Below are positions 50,313 through 58,629 of a stretch of DNA of 64,000 nt, one piece after another. The notes under the pieces were generated by a model. That model saw nothing but the letters and a program-made list of their open reading frames with translations, searched no databases and was not told where the DNA came from. The position numbers and the translations under genes were made by a program. The stretch comes from Microthrixaceae bacterium (GTDB lineage Bacteria > Actinomycetota > Acidimicrobiia > Acidimicrobiales > Microtrichaceae), in contig JAMLGK010000008.1 in the NCBI GenBank assembly GCA_023957995.1, positions 62,001 to 126,000 on the forward strand. Direction: 5' to 3'. Each line of letters begins with the position of its first letter. The stretch's first letter is position 1.

Positions 50313-51301
50313 AGCCCGGCCGGGTCCGCCGCGGCCCTCAGTTCGTCGAGCTGGGACTCGGTACCGATCGCGATCATGATCTGGCCGTCCTGCAGGGCGA
50401 TGTCGCTCGATGGGTTCGTGACGAAGGTGCCGTCGGTGTTGCGCATGGCCAGCACCAGCGCGCCGGTGTTGGCCCGGAGATGCGACTCGCCGAGTGACCT
50501 GCCCACGAGCGGCGAGTCCGACGGAAGAGCGACCTCGGCGAGCTGGAACTCGATTCCGCTCTCGTGCATCACCACGTCCACGAACTCCGCCACATGGGGC
50601 TGGCCGACCAGGGCGGCCATCCGGGATCCACCCAGTTCATGGGGGTTGACCACCCGATCGGCACCCGCACGGATCATCTTCTCCGCAGTGGAATCGACCC
50701 TGGCGCGCGCCACTATGAAGGCCCCTTCGTTCAGGGAACGGCCCGAGAGCACCACGAACAGGTTGTCTGCATCGGTGGCCAGCGCGGCGATCATCTTGGC
50801 GCAACGCTGCACCCCCGATGCGGCGAGCACGCCGTCATCGGTGGCATCACCCAGCACGTAGGGGTAGGGGCAGCTCGCCAACCGGGCCGGGTCGTTGTCG
50901 ACGACGACCAGGTCATGGGTGTCGCGGAGGTGTTCTGCGAAGGACTGACCCACCCGGCCCCAACCACAGAGCACGACGTGTTCGGACAGGTGACTGATGT
51001 TGCGGTCCATGCGGCGCCTCCCGACGGTCCTCGACAAATGGCCTTCCACCACGAACTCGACGATCTGGCCGACCGCGAAGACCACCGAGGCGAAGCCCAC
51101 GACGATCAGCAGGATCGTGAACGCCTTCTCCGCGGTGTCGAAGTCGTCGACCTCGTTGAATCCGACCGTGGAGATCGTGATGATCGTCTGGTAGATCGAA
51201 TCCACCGGTCCGAATCCGAGGAGCGTGTAGCCCACGAACCCGAGCAGGATCGCACCGGTGACGAGGCCCAGTGCCACCGCCAGTCGGCGCTGCGGCGTCA
51301 T
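50309..51301 (-). CDS. Potassium channel with RCK (TrkA-N/TrkA-C) domains
   Basis: A 330-residue 2TM channel subunit like MthK/GsuK. It has a transmembrane helix (VALGLVTGAILLGFVGYTLL), a pore loop with the unusual filter TISTVGFNE near residue 44 (TVGF rather than TVGYGD), and a second transmembrane helix (FTILLIVVGFASVVFAVGQIV). RCK-N follows with the nucleotide-binding VVLCGWGRVGQSFAEHL near 110 and VVVDNDPARL, then RCK-C from about 245 (GRSLGESHLRANTGALVLAM). Gating by a nucleotide or ion is expected. Its last bases overlap the convergent unknown gene. Confidence 0.9.
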   Translation of the reverse strand: MTPQRRLAVALGLVTGAILLGFVGYTLLGFGPVDSIYQTIITISTVGFNEVDDFDTAEKAFTILLIVVGFASVVFAVGQIVEFVVEGHLSRTVGRRRMDRNISHLSEHVVLCGWGRVGQSFAEHLRDTHDLVVVDNDPARLASCPYPYVLGDATDDGVLAASGVQRCAKMIAALATDADNLFVVLSGRSLNEGAFIVARARVDSTAEKMIRAGADRVVNPHELGGSRMAALVGQPHVAEFVDVVMHESGIEFQLAEVALPSDSPLVGRSLGESHLRANTGALVLAMRNTDGTFVTNPSSDIALQDGQIMIAIGTESQLDELRAAADPAGL

Positions 51302-51329
51302 CGCCGCGGAACCACCTTCTCACCCGTGG

Positions 51330-52436
51330 TCAGGACCTGACCCGGTGAGCGAGAGTGGCGACGACGCCGTCGGCATCGCGCCTCAGCGCCGCTTCGTCTA
51401 CCGCGTGGTCGGCGTCGAGGTAGTCGTCGATCGGTAGGTGCAACGAGACCGAGGACGCGGCGCCGGCGCCGGTCTCCGTCGCTGCGACGATCACCTCACC
51501 GTGTTCGCCCGTTCCGGCATCCAGTGAGCCACTGAAACGCTCCGAGGCGCACGACACGTCGAGGTCGACGTGGGCGTCGCCGGTGGCGAGGGCATGGCCC
51601 GTGACCTTTCCGAGGCGAACGACGAGGGTCTCACCGGGAGCGCCGGAGTAGGACAACTCGTGGTGGTCCCCGGAGTCGCTCCGGTTGGCGGGCGTGAATC
51701 CCTGTGCGCTGGCAGCGGCGTCGAAGGCGGCCACGAACGCATCGTTGGCGTTCTCGACGATGGAGGCGGCATCTGCACGGGCTCTGCTGCGTTCGATCAG
51801 ATCGGCGAACGCCGCTCCGTGCATCGGATCGAGCCCCTCACCCGCGCCCGCTGCCCTGAATCCCTCTGTCTGGGTGGTGCCGGCATCGGCGGCCTCGAAA
51901 TCGGCGGGGGTGACCTCGACCGCGGGCACGTCGATGGGTTCTGACCCGTCGCCCTCCGCAGACCCGGTGCCGACACCGAAGACCGGTTCCGAGGGCACCG
52001 GCTCGGCGACCACCGGTTCGGGCGAGCGCGTTTCAGGCGAGACCGATTCAGGCGAGACCGATTCAGCAGCCACCGGTTCAGCAGCAGGCGGAGCGGCGGC
52101 CTGCATCACCTCGTCGACCGCCGCGGTCTGCATCGGGGTCGGCTCGGGCTGCACCGGCTGTTGCCCCTGGGGTGGCGGCGGAGCCGCGGGTGGGGCGAAG
52201 GCCGTCGGGGCCTGTTGGGGAGCACCGCGCCGTCGGGCGATCTCCGCGGCCACTGCCGGGTGTCCGACCATGGTGGTCCAATCGGGCAGACCGGGCCACC
52301 AGACCGGGGTGTTGTCATCGAGTCGCCCGGCCACCACCTCGCTCACCAGGAGTTCGAGGGTGTAGGGCCCCCGTTGGTCGTCGGGCCCCACGACCACGTA
52401 GGACTGGGCTTGGTCGAGTGCGGGCAGGTCGCTCAT
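51330..52436 (-). CDS. GYF_2 (DUF4339)-domain protein with repeat-rich linker
   Basis: A 368-residue protein. The N-terminal GYF_2 domain (YVVVGPDDQRGPYTLEL to VWWPGLPDWTTM, residues about 13-58) is a small fold often found beside membrane or secretion modules. A long Pro/Ala/Glu linker follows, including the SVSPE-type repeats around 115-135. The C-terminal half (from about 215) has no recognised family; it contains ELSYSGAPGETLVVRLGKVTGHALATG-like beta sequence, split here as two motifs ELSYSGAPGETLVVRLG and VTGHALATGDAHVDLD. No transmembrane segment is seen. The start is ATG 52436. It is divergent from an acyl-CoA dehydrogenase. Confidence 0.7.
   Translation of the reverse strand: MSDLPALDQAQSYVVVGPDDQRGPYTLELLVSEVVAGRLDDNTPVWWPGLPDWTTMVGHPAVAAEIARRRGAPQQAPTAFAPPAAPPPPQGQQPVQPEPTPMQTAAVDEVMQAAAPPAAEPVAAESVSPESVSPETRSPEPVVAEPVPSEPVFGVGTGSAEGDGSEPIDVPAVEVTPADFEAADAGTTQTEGFRAAGAGEGLDPMHGAAFADLIERSRARADAASIVENANDAFVAAFDAAASAQGFTPANRSDSGDHHELSYSGAPGETLVVRLGKVTGHALATGDAHVDLDVSCASERFSGSLDAGTGEHGEVIVAATETGAGAASSVSLHLPIDDYLDADHAVDEAALRRDADGVVATLAHRVRS
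52032..52066. repeat. 15-bp tandem repeat within the GYF_2 gene linker
   Basis: The unit ttcaggcgagaccga occurs twice with a partial third copy. It keeps the frame and encodes SVSPE-like repeats in the disordered linker. Confidence 0.8.
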
Positions 52437-52527
52437 GGACTGCGATCCTGCCACAGTATGGACCCGCGCGGAACCAATCCCGCTCGATGACACACACGGT
52501 CGATGCGACCCCAGGGAGGCCAACCGA

Positions 52528-53691
52528 ATGGAACTGGAACTCAATGAAGAACAGCGGCAGTTCCGCGATCTGATCCGCCAGTTCACCAACCGCGAGGTGC
52601 GTCCGGTGGCACGGGAGATGGAGCAGTCCGGCACCTACCCGACACGGATAGTCGAGCTGATGGCCGAGATGGGTCTGTTCGGCCTGACGGTACCGACCGA
52701 ATTCGGTGGCCTCGGCGCCGACACGATCACACTCGCGCTGGTCTTCGAGGAACTGTCGCGCGGCTGGATGGGAATCGCCGGGATGATCGGGAGCCATGGA
52801 ATGGCCTGCAAGCTGATCGCGCAGCACGGCACCGAGGCCCAACGCGACCTCTACCTGCGCGAGCTGGCGAGCGGCCGGAGACGTTCGGGACTGGCCCTGA
52901 CCGAACCCGACGCCGGGTCCGACCTCCAGGGGATCAAGACCGTGGCACGGCTCCAGGGTGATCACTACGTGGTGTCGGGCACCAAGACCTGGATCACCAA
53001 CGCGCGACACTCCGATCCGTTGCCCGTGCTGGTCAAGACCGATCCGGATGCATCTCCTGCCCATTCGGGGATGTCGATCCTGCTCGTGGCCGCCGACACC
53101 CCGGGCCTGTTGGTCACCAGGGACCTGGGCAAGCTCGGCTACAAGGGACCCGAGACCTGTGAGGTGGTCCTCGACGACGCCGTTGTTCCTGCGGAGAACC
53201 TGCTCGGTGGGATCGAGGGCAAGGGCATGTCCCAGGCCATCTCCGGGTTGCAGACGGGCCGGGTGAACATCGCTGCGCGAGGAGTGGGCGTGGCGCACCG
53301 GGCTCTCGAGGAAGCTCTCTCCTACACCCAGGAACGAGAGGCCTTCGGACGGCCGGTCGCCGACTTCCAGGCGGTTCAGATGCGCCTTGCGGACATGGCG
53401 ACCAAGGTCCAGGCCGCCCGGTCGCTCACCTGGTGGGCAGCCGACCGGCTGGACCGCGGCGCCGACGCGGCAACGGAGTCGGCGATGGCCAAGTTGTTCG
53501 CCTCGGAGGTGGCCCTCGAGGCGAGCATGGAGAGCATGCGGCTGCACGGCGGCTACGGATACTCCACCGAGTTCGAGGTCGAGCGCCTCTACCGTGACGC
53601 GCCGATGATGGTGATCGGAGAGGGCACCAACGACATCCTGCGCACGGTGATCACCAAGGGCCTCCGCAACAACGGGATCCCCGAATCCTGA
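52528..53691 (+). CDS. Acyl-CoA dehydrogenase
   Basis: A 387-residue standard-length acyl-CoA dehydrogenase. It begins LELNEEQRQFRDLIRQF, with LTVPTEFGGLGAD near 55, ALTEPDAGSDLQGIKTVA near 125 and GTKTWITNARHSDP near 150. The C-terminal GGYGYSTEFEVERLYRDAP near 350 is followed by the catalytic-Glu position in IGEGTNDILRTVI. The ATG at 52528 follows GGGAGG at about 9 bases. It likely takes part in fatty-acid or branched-chain acyl-CoA oxidation. Downstream it converges with the esterase gene across 5 bases. Confidence 0.93.
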   Translation: MELELNEEQRQFRDLIRQFTNREVRPVAREMEQSGTYPTRIVELMAEMGLFGLTVPTEFGGLGADTITLALVFEELSRGWMGIAGMIGSHGMACKLIAQHGTEAQRDLYLRELASGRRRSGLALTEPDAGSDLQGIKTVARLQGDHYVVSGTKTWITNARHSDPLPVLVKTDPDASPAHSGMSILLVAADTPGLLVTRDLGKLGYKGPETCEVVLDDAVVPAENLLGGIEGKGMSQAISGLQTGRVNIAARGVGVAHRALEEALSYTQEREAFGRPVADFQAVQMRLADMATKVQAARSLTWWAADRLDRGADAATESAMAKLFASEVALEASMESMRLHGGYGYSTEFEVERLYRDAPMMVIGEGTNDILRTVITKGLRNNGIPES

Positions 53692-53696
53692 GCTGC

Positions 53697-54659
53697 TCAG
53701 AGCCCCCAGAACTCGAGGATCTTGTCGACCGCCACGTAGTCCGGTGAGTTGACCAGACTGGGGTACTCATGGCCCAGACCCCCGATCACGTCGTAGCGGA
53801 CATCGCTGCCCGGGTCGCACCCCTGGCCCTGGAACGACGCCACACCTCCGAGTTCGAACCCGGTCGGCTCGCCGGTACAGCCCGAGGCTGCTCCGACCGC
53901 CAGCAGCGATCCCTCCACAGGGGGAACCTGGGGCAAACCCGGAAGGCTCGACTTGCCGCCCAGCACGGGGACCACCGGATCCTCCTCACCGGAGATCTGC
54001 AGGAACCTGACGGGCTGTGACGGCTCGCAGTCCGAGAAGTTGGTGCCCGCCACCGAAGCAACCCCGGCGAGGGTGTCCGCCCGCATGCAGGAGTAGAGGT
54101 ACGACATCATGGCACCGTTGGAGTAGCCGGTCAGGTACACCTGTTCGGGGTCCACGCCCTCCTCGGCCACCATCTGCGCCACGACAGCATCCAGGAAGGC
54201 CACGTCATCGACGTTCTGTTCCACCGCAGCGCCACAGCACCGCCCTGCGTTCCAGGACTCCTCCACCCCCTGGGGGAACGCCACCACCAACCCGTGGTCC
54301 CGTGCGGCCTCGGGCCAGGTGGCCAGACGGGCCATCTCCTCGGCGTCGCTTCCGAGCCCGTGGAGGTTGATCACGAGCGGGACGGGATCCGGGTCGGAGG
54401 AATCGCTGCGGTCCGACGGCTCCACCAGGAGCACGGAGCGACCGTTCTGGTTGTCGATGTCGACCCATCGGCTGTCGGCGCCCTCCACACCCAGGTCCAC
54501 CCCGAACAACCCACAGCCCGAAGAGATGGCAGCCACAACGACGACGAGCGCGGTCAGCCCCATACGGGGAATCACGGCGCAGGGAATCACGGCGCAGGGA
54601 ATCACGGCGCGGGGAATCACGGCGCGGGAGAACAGGGGAGGCAAGAGCGGTACCCGCAT
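53697..54659 (-). CDS. Exported alpha/beta hydrolase, PHB-depolymerase/LpqC-like esterase
   Basis: A 320-residue secreted esterase. Visible are the oxyanion-hole region PLVINLHGLGSDAEEMARL near 95, AFPQGVEESWNAGRCCG, nucleophile elbow GYSNGAMMSYLYSC near 200 (GxSxG) and a probable catalytic His in GLGHEYPSLVN near 300. A hydrophobic stretch ends with SSGC near residue 49, a lipobox-like site. Before it the n-region holds four AVIPR/C repeats encoded by a 15-bp tandem repeat. The ATG at 54659 is supported by TAGGCT 6 bases upstream; the ATG at 54563 would drop the repeats and leave a normal lipoprotein signal. Confidence 0.8.
   Translation of the reverse strand: MRVPLLPPLFSRAVIPRAVIPCAVIPCAVIPRMGLTALVVVVAAISSGCGLFGVDLGVEGADSRWVDIDNQNGRSVLLVEPSDRSDSSDPDPVPLVINLHGLGSDAEEMARLATWPEAARDHGLVVAFPQGVEESWNAGRCCGAAVEQNVDDVAFLDAVVAQMVAEEGVDPEQVYLTGYSNGAMMSYLYSCMRADTLAGVASVAGTNFSDCEPSQPVRFLQISGEEDPVVPVLGGKSSLPGLPQVPPVEGSLLAVGAASGCTGEPTGFELGGVASFQGQGCDPGSDVRYDVIGGLGHEYPSLVNSPDYVAVDKILEFWGL
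54568..54627. repeat. 15-bp tandem repeat, four copies, in the esterase N-terminal region
   Basis: The unit ggaatcacggcgcag or ggaatcacggcgcgg repeats four times. Read on the minus strand it encodes AVIPR or AVIPC and includes a GTG in each copy. Confidence 0.95.
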
Positions 54660-54665
54660 ACCGGG

Positions 54666-54671
54666 AGCCTA
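54666..54671 (-). promoter_or_regulatory. -10 box TAGGCT, candidate leaderless promoter of the esterase
   Basis: Minus-strand TAGGCT, 6 bases, then the ATG at 54659. It supports translation of the tandem repeat as protein. Confidence 0.45.
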
Positions 54672-54713
54672 GGCAGTTCTCGAGGGCAGGCCGCCGCGCC
54701 GATCGGACACGGC

Positions 54714-55601
54714 TCAGTTGCCCGAGCGGCGGCAGAACTGCAGTCGCAACCCTCCCGGGCTCACCACCGTGGTCGCCGAGACGCTCGAACCGGACTCGCT
54801 CCAACCGGCTGCCAGAAGAGGTTCGGCTGCTCCGAGGGCAGCTCCGGGTGTTTCATGGCGCAGAGCCCAGAAGCCGCCACCGAGCGTGTCGCCGGTCGGG
54901 GTCGGGCCCGGGTCGTCGGGGAACTCCAGGAGCTCGAGCCGCAATGGCTCCACCTCCGGGCCCGACAGCATCGTCATCCTTATCGGCACCGGCGTCCGCG
55001 GCAGATCGAGGTAGGTCGAGACCTCGGCCTCGGTGAATGCCAGATCCGAGCCCTTGGTGAGGCCCACCGAGACGAGAGCAGCGCTGTGGGCATCCATGTC
55101 GTCCACACACCAGACCACCGAATGGGGCTCGCTGAACAGGCCTGCGCCCGGTCGGTCGAGAATCGAGCTGCGCCTGTGGGTGGACTCCACGAGCACCACG
55201 GCGAGACCGTCCGGACCCGGGACCAGACACTGGCGCATGGTCACCGGGCCCACCGAGAGGGTCCCCACGGGTCCCGGCTGGAGCCCGACCAGACGTAGGT
55301 GGTCGATGGCATCGTCCATGTCGGAGGTGTAGAGGTCGAGCGCCCGGGCCCGGCGCTCGAAGTCCGCCGGGAGCCGTCCCGGCAGATCGCACCCCACCAG
55401 ATGGACCGCCGGAGCGGTGGTTCCGGGCGTGACGCACACCAGCTCCACGCTCGGGCGCTCCAGTCCGTAGAGCGCCGCTGCGTCAGCGACATCGATACGG
55501 GTCCGGGTGGAGCGGGAGAACCCGAAGACCTCCAGGAACTCCGCGCTGGCGGAGGGGTCGGTGGCTCCCACCACCACACCCGTCGCCGACCCCATCATCA
55601 C
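54714..55601 (-). CDS. VOC-superfamily protein (two glyoxalase-like repeats)
   Basis: A 295-residue protein with paired VOC modules. The first begins TGVVVGATDPSASAEFLEVF, the second PHSVVWCVDDMDAHSAALVSVG near 155, and each ends with a metal-ligand-like strand (GLAVVLVESTHRR; RLELLEFPDDPG). The function could be an extradiol-type oxygenase, isomerase or binding protein; the substrate is unknown. It is the last gene of the operon with the RCCR-like and Rieske genes, 9 bases after the calycin-like gene. The GTG at 55601 follows GAGG at about 8 bases; two ATG codons follow directly and are alternatives. Confidence 0.75.
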   Translation of the reverse strand: MMMGSATGVVVGATDPSASAEFLEVFGFSRSTRTRIDVADAAALYGLERPSVELVCVTPGTTAPAVHLVGCDLPGRLPADFERRARALDLYTSDMDDAIDHLRLVGLQPGPVGTLSVGPVTMRQCLVPGPDGLAVVLVESTHRRSSILDRPGAGLFSEPHSVVWCVDDMDAHSAALVSVGLTKGSDLAFTEAEVSTYLDLPRTPVPIRMTMLSGPEVEPLRLELLEFPDDPGPTPTGDTLGGGFWALRHETPGAALGAAEPLLAAGWSESGSSVSATTVVSPGGLRLQFCRRSGN

Positions 55602-55610
55602 CGATCGGCC

Positions 55611-56573
55611 TCAGGCCGCTTCGAAGACCAGTTCACCGAACAGGAAATAGGACGTGCGGTCACCGTCCATGACCCGCCAGACGGCGGAGAGGCGATGGTT
55701 CTCGTCGATGATGAACTCGCGACCCACGATCTTGAGGGCGGATCCGTGCACGTGCTGGGAGGTGTACAACGCCCGGCCATAGGCGGTGGCGTTGCCCCAC
55801 ACGTCGGGACCGTCGTAGGTGTGCAGGTTGCCCGAGCGGTTGCGGTCGAAGCTCCAGGAGTGCTCCAGCAGGCCCGACATCTCGACGGTCTGGTGTGCGC
55901 GCAACAGGGAGGTCGGACGGTGCTCGATGCTCACCTGCACCTCTCCGGCGGGCATCTGGTCCGCCCCGTACGCGTGCAGCGTGCCACTCCAGGTGCCCGA
56001 GGTCTTGGCGGGCAGGGTGAACGGCTTCTTGCCGTTGGTGCGCTCGGAGGCACACCAGGCATCGATGCGCGCCGCTGTTGCATCGTTGGTGTCGTAGTCG
56101 AAGGCGACCTTGTAGATGCCGTTGAACACGCAGAGGACCTTCGGGCCCTCGTAGAGCAGCGACGAGTACACCTGGGTCTCACCGTCATCGAGGATGTGCA
56201 CCATCGTGCGGAGGTCCGCCTGCCAGGCCGGCGAGTAGTAGTGCGCGTCGACCAGGGTGCCGTAGGGCTGGCCGGCCCCGTAGAAGTCAGGGCCCATGTA
56301 GATCCGGTCCTCGTCGGAGTCCTTCACCCCGAACGCGAACTCCACGAACTCGAGTCGGGGGCGCAGCGGCCCGATCCCGTCGAAGAGCGTGTGCATGTAG
56401 TAGGTCGTGGTCCCCTCGTCGAAGACGCTGGACCGGTTGACCTTGATGTATCCGGTGTGGTTGCCCTCGGCATCCCACACCGACGGGTTTCCGTACCACT
56501 CGCCCTCGATGCGCTGTTGCCAGCCCGATGCGATCTCGTCGGCACCCTCGTCCGCTTGGGGGTTCTGGCCCAT
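55611..56573 (-). CDS. Unknown protein with two beta-barrel (calycin-like) halves
   Basis: A 320-residue protein of no family I can name with confidence. It appears to contain two similar all-beta halves, each opening with a G-x-W-x-G element: RIEGEWYGNPSVWDAEG near 21 and KTSGTWSGTLHAYGADQ near 192. Tyr/Trp-rich strands such as TTTYYMHTLFDGIGP and GNATAYGRALYTSQHVHGS follow. Lipocalin/CpcS-type bilin-binding barrels have such openings, and the neighbours resemble bilin and chlorophyll-catabolite enzymes, so a tetrapyrrole carrier or lyase is a reasonable guess (inference). The ATG at 56573 begins 1 base after the upstream stop. Confidence 0.7.
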   Translation of the reverse strand: MGQNPQADEGADEIASGWQQRIEGEWYGNPSVWDAEGNHTGYIKVNRSSVFDEGTTTYYMHTLFDGIGPLRPRLEFVEFAFGVKDSDEDRIYMGPDFYGAGQPYGTLVDAHYYSPAWQADLRTMVHILDDGETQVYSSLLYEGPKVLCVFNGIYKVAFDYDTNDATAARIDAWCASERTNGKKPFTLPAKTSGTWSGTLHAYGADQMPAGEVQVSIEHRPTSLLRAHQTVEMSGLLEHSWSFDRNRSGNLHTYDGPDVWGNATAYGRALYTSQHVHGSALKIVGREFIIDENHRLSAVWRVMDGDRTSYFLFGELVFEAA

Positions 56574-56574
56574 C

Positions 56575-57366
56575 TCAGTTGCCTCCCGGCGTGTTCAGTT
56601 CTCCGCGCCCGGAGTCACGGATTCCGATGCGCAGTTGCGTCGCCTGTTCATCACCCAACAGCGATCCGATGCGATCCCACACCGGGTCCACGGTCGGATC
56701 GAAGATCGTCGCCCTGCTGCGGGCGTCACGCTCGGCGAGCTCGTCGGCGCTGGTTGCGCCGAGGACGTCGGAAGGGACGCCGTTCTCGACGAGGCCGAAC
56801 CAGTGGTCGCGGTAGCCGGCGACGATGTCACCCACCTGTTCGAACGCCTCGGGCGTGGCGCGGTTGGCCATCATCCAGGCCGACATCACCTGCCACTGCA
56901 ACGGGGTCAGATTCGCCGGTGTCACCCCGTCGATCTCGAGTCCGCTCGCACGTAGGTCGTTGAGCGGCACGTAGCAGTGGCGCAGGTAGTCGGGGTTGAT
57001 CGCCGGATCGACCCTCGGGTTCAGGTCGATGTGGAACGCGAGCATCTCACCTCCTCCGGCCTCGGGGGGCAGCGCTGAGCTGACCGAGTCGAGGGTGAAG
57101 TGCGGCACCGCACTGGTGGCCGGAGTGAACGCGTAGATCATGTGGGAGTCGAGCCCGATCATCGGCACCGTGATCCCCACGTAGACGAGCGTGGCAACAC
57201 CATCGGCGGAGAAACGTCTCATCGATCCGACGGGATCGGGCACCATCTCGCTGGTCAGGGTCATCGCCGGTCCGCCGTCGGCGGCCAACTCCTCGCTCAG
57301 ACCCAATCGGGCGACGATCTCTGTCATGTTGGCCTCGCACAGGGCGAAGGACGGGCGGTCAGCCAT
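56575..57366 (-). CDS. Bilin-reductase/RCCR-superfamily-like protein
   Basis: A 263-residue protein that seems distantly related to ferredoxin-dependent bilin reductases and red chlorophyll catabolite reductase. It has VPHFTLDSVSSALPPEAGGG, then AFHIDLNPRVDPAINPDYLR, then a helical C-terminus ending DPTVDPVWDRIGSLLGDE. The order (HFTLD strand, DL-P-R-D strand, Y-L-x2-C-Y helix start) parallels the neighbouring RCCR-like protein. No Cys-based cofactor site is seen, as expected for this cofactor-free superfamily. The ATG at 57366 overlaps the Rieske gene end by 8 bases. Family membership is inferred by eye. Confidence 0.55.
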   Translation of the reverse strand: MADRPSFALCEANMTEIVARLGLSEELAADGGPAMTLTSEMVPDPVGSMRRFSADGVATLVYVGITVPMIGLDSHMIYAFTPATSAVPHFTLDSVSSALPPEAGGGEMLAFHIDLNPRVDPAINPDYLRHCYVPLNDLRASGLEIDGVTPANLTPLQWQVMSAWMMANRATPEAFEQVGDIVAGYRDHWFGLVENGVPSDVLGATSADELAERDARSRATIFDPTVDPVWDRIGSLLGDEQATQLRIGIRDSGRGELNTPGGN

Positions 57367-58624
57367 TTGCGGTCTCCTCGGACGGTTCTGACTCGGATGC
57401 GGGAGCACCTCCGGAACCAGCGCGGTCGCGGCGCGACTTCAGTGCCGCGTGTGTCTCGACCTCCTTGAGGACCCAGGCGTTGGCGAGATCGGCGTTGTCC
57501 TTGCGTGCGGGTGACGGGATCACCGTTGCGGTCCGACGGTCATCGGTGGTGAGTATCTGGTGGGGCTCGATCCCCCACCCGCGGTCATAGGCAGATGCGC
57601 GCCAGCGGCGGAAGGCCAGCGATATCGCATCGGAGCGCACGTTCAGTTCCCCGGCCAGGTCGAAGGGCACCAGCTCGGGCTTCTGTGCCTCCACGGTCGC
57701 CTGGTCCTCGTAGAAGATCTTCATGGTGCGCTTGTAGGTGTCCGCATCGGCTCGCAGCAGGGCCACCTGCCACGGCTTGGTGAAGAAGTTGCGCGCTGCG
57801 ATCCAACGGGAGGCCGTGGTGTTCTCGTCGATGGGAACGTGGGCGGTCCAGATACGGATCTGTCCCAGCGGAAGGGAGACCTGCAGCATCGAGGTGTAGG
57901 GGAACATGATCCCGACCTTGGTGTGCACCGGCGGGCGCTCCGCACTCTTGCGGATGTACTTCCACATGCCGGACGCAGGCGGCGGGTCCAGGTCCACCTC
58001 GGCGAAGATCGACCGCAGGAACTCACCGTCGGTGCTCCAGTCCTCCACGATCTCGTGGTCGGGTACCTCCGGGCGGTCGGGATTTCCGAAGCTCCCCGCG
58101 TGCACGAAGGGGGCGTGAGCGATGTCGGCGCCGTTCTCGATGACGCGTTCGATGTTGGCGTTCCAGACGAACTCGCCCTCGACCATCCGATAGCCGGCGG
58201 AACGCGCCTCGGCCGCCTGCTCGAGACCCGGCAGCTCGGGCATCGGGGGTCTCTCCTGCGCGGACAGGTCGCCCAGGAACGCCCACACGAAGCCGTACCG
58301 CTCGAGCGACGGGTAGGTGTCGGTGCGCGCCTTGCCGGGGATCTTCGCCTCGGGCCCTGCCGCCGGGATCTTCACACAGGCGCCGGAGTCGTCGTACTCC
58401 CAACCGTGGTAGGGACAGACCACGCAGCTGTGTCCGTTGGCTCCGCGCTCGACCCAGCCACCGGCCAGGGAGCCACCGCGGTGGACGCAGATGTCGGACT
58501 GGACCACGGGCTCACCCGACTCGTTGCGCCACAGCACCAGGTCCTGGCCCATGACGCGCAGCTTGGACGGCTCCGCGGTGACCTTGGACCCGTGTTGGAT
58601 CGCGTACCAGAAGTTCTTGAACAT
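57359..58624 (-). CDS. Rieske non-heme iron oxygenase, alpha subunit (PAO/VanA-like)
   Basis: A 421-residue oxygenase. The N-terminal Rieske [2Fe-2S] ligands are CVHRGG near 47 and CPYHGWEYDD near 70. The catalytic domain has the mononuclear-iron region NGADIAHAPFVHAGSFG near 165, with the Asp and two His. The C-terminal part carries FYEDQATVEAQKPELVPFD. Pheophorbide a oxygenase and vanillate demethylase belong to this broad group. Sitting between two bilin-reductase-like genes, ring opening of a tetrapyrrole is an attractive role, by analogy with plant PAO-RCCR (inference). No ferredoxin or reductase gene is adjacent. The ATG is at 58624, 5 bases after the upstream stop. Confidence 0.85.
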   Translation of the reverse strand: MFKNFWYAIQHGSKVTAEPSKLRVMGQDLVLWRNESGEPVVQSDICVHRGGSLAGGWVERGANGHSCVVCPYHGWEYDDSGACVKIPAAGPEAKIPGKARTDTYPSLERYGFVWAFLGDLSAQERPPMPELPGLEQAAEARSAGYRMVEGEFVWNANIERVIENGADIAHAPFVHAGSFGNPDRPEVPDHEIVEDWSTDGEFLRSIFAEVDLDPPPASGMWKYIRKSAERPPVHTKVGIMFPYTSMLQVSLPLGQIRIWTAHVPIDENTTASRWIAARNFFTKPWQVALLRADADTYKRTMKIFYEDQATVEAQKPELVPFDLAGELNVRSDAISLAFRRWRASAYDRGWGIEPHQILTTDDRRTATVIPSPARKDNADLANAWVLKEVETHAALKSRRDRAGSGGAPASESEPSEETANG

Positions 58625-58629
58625 GTCCC

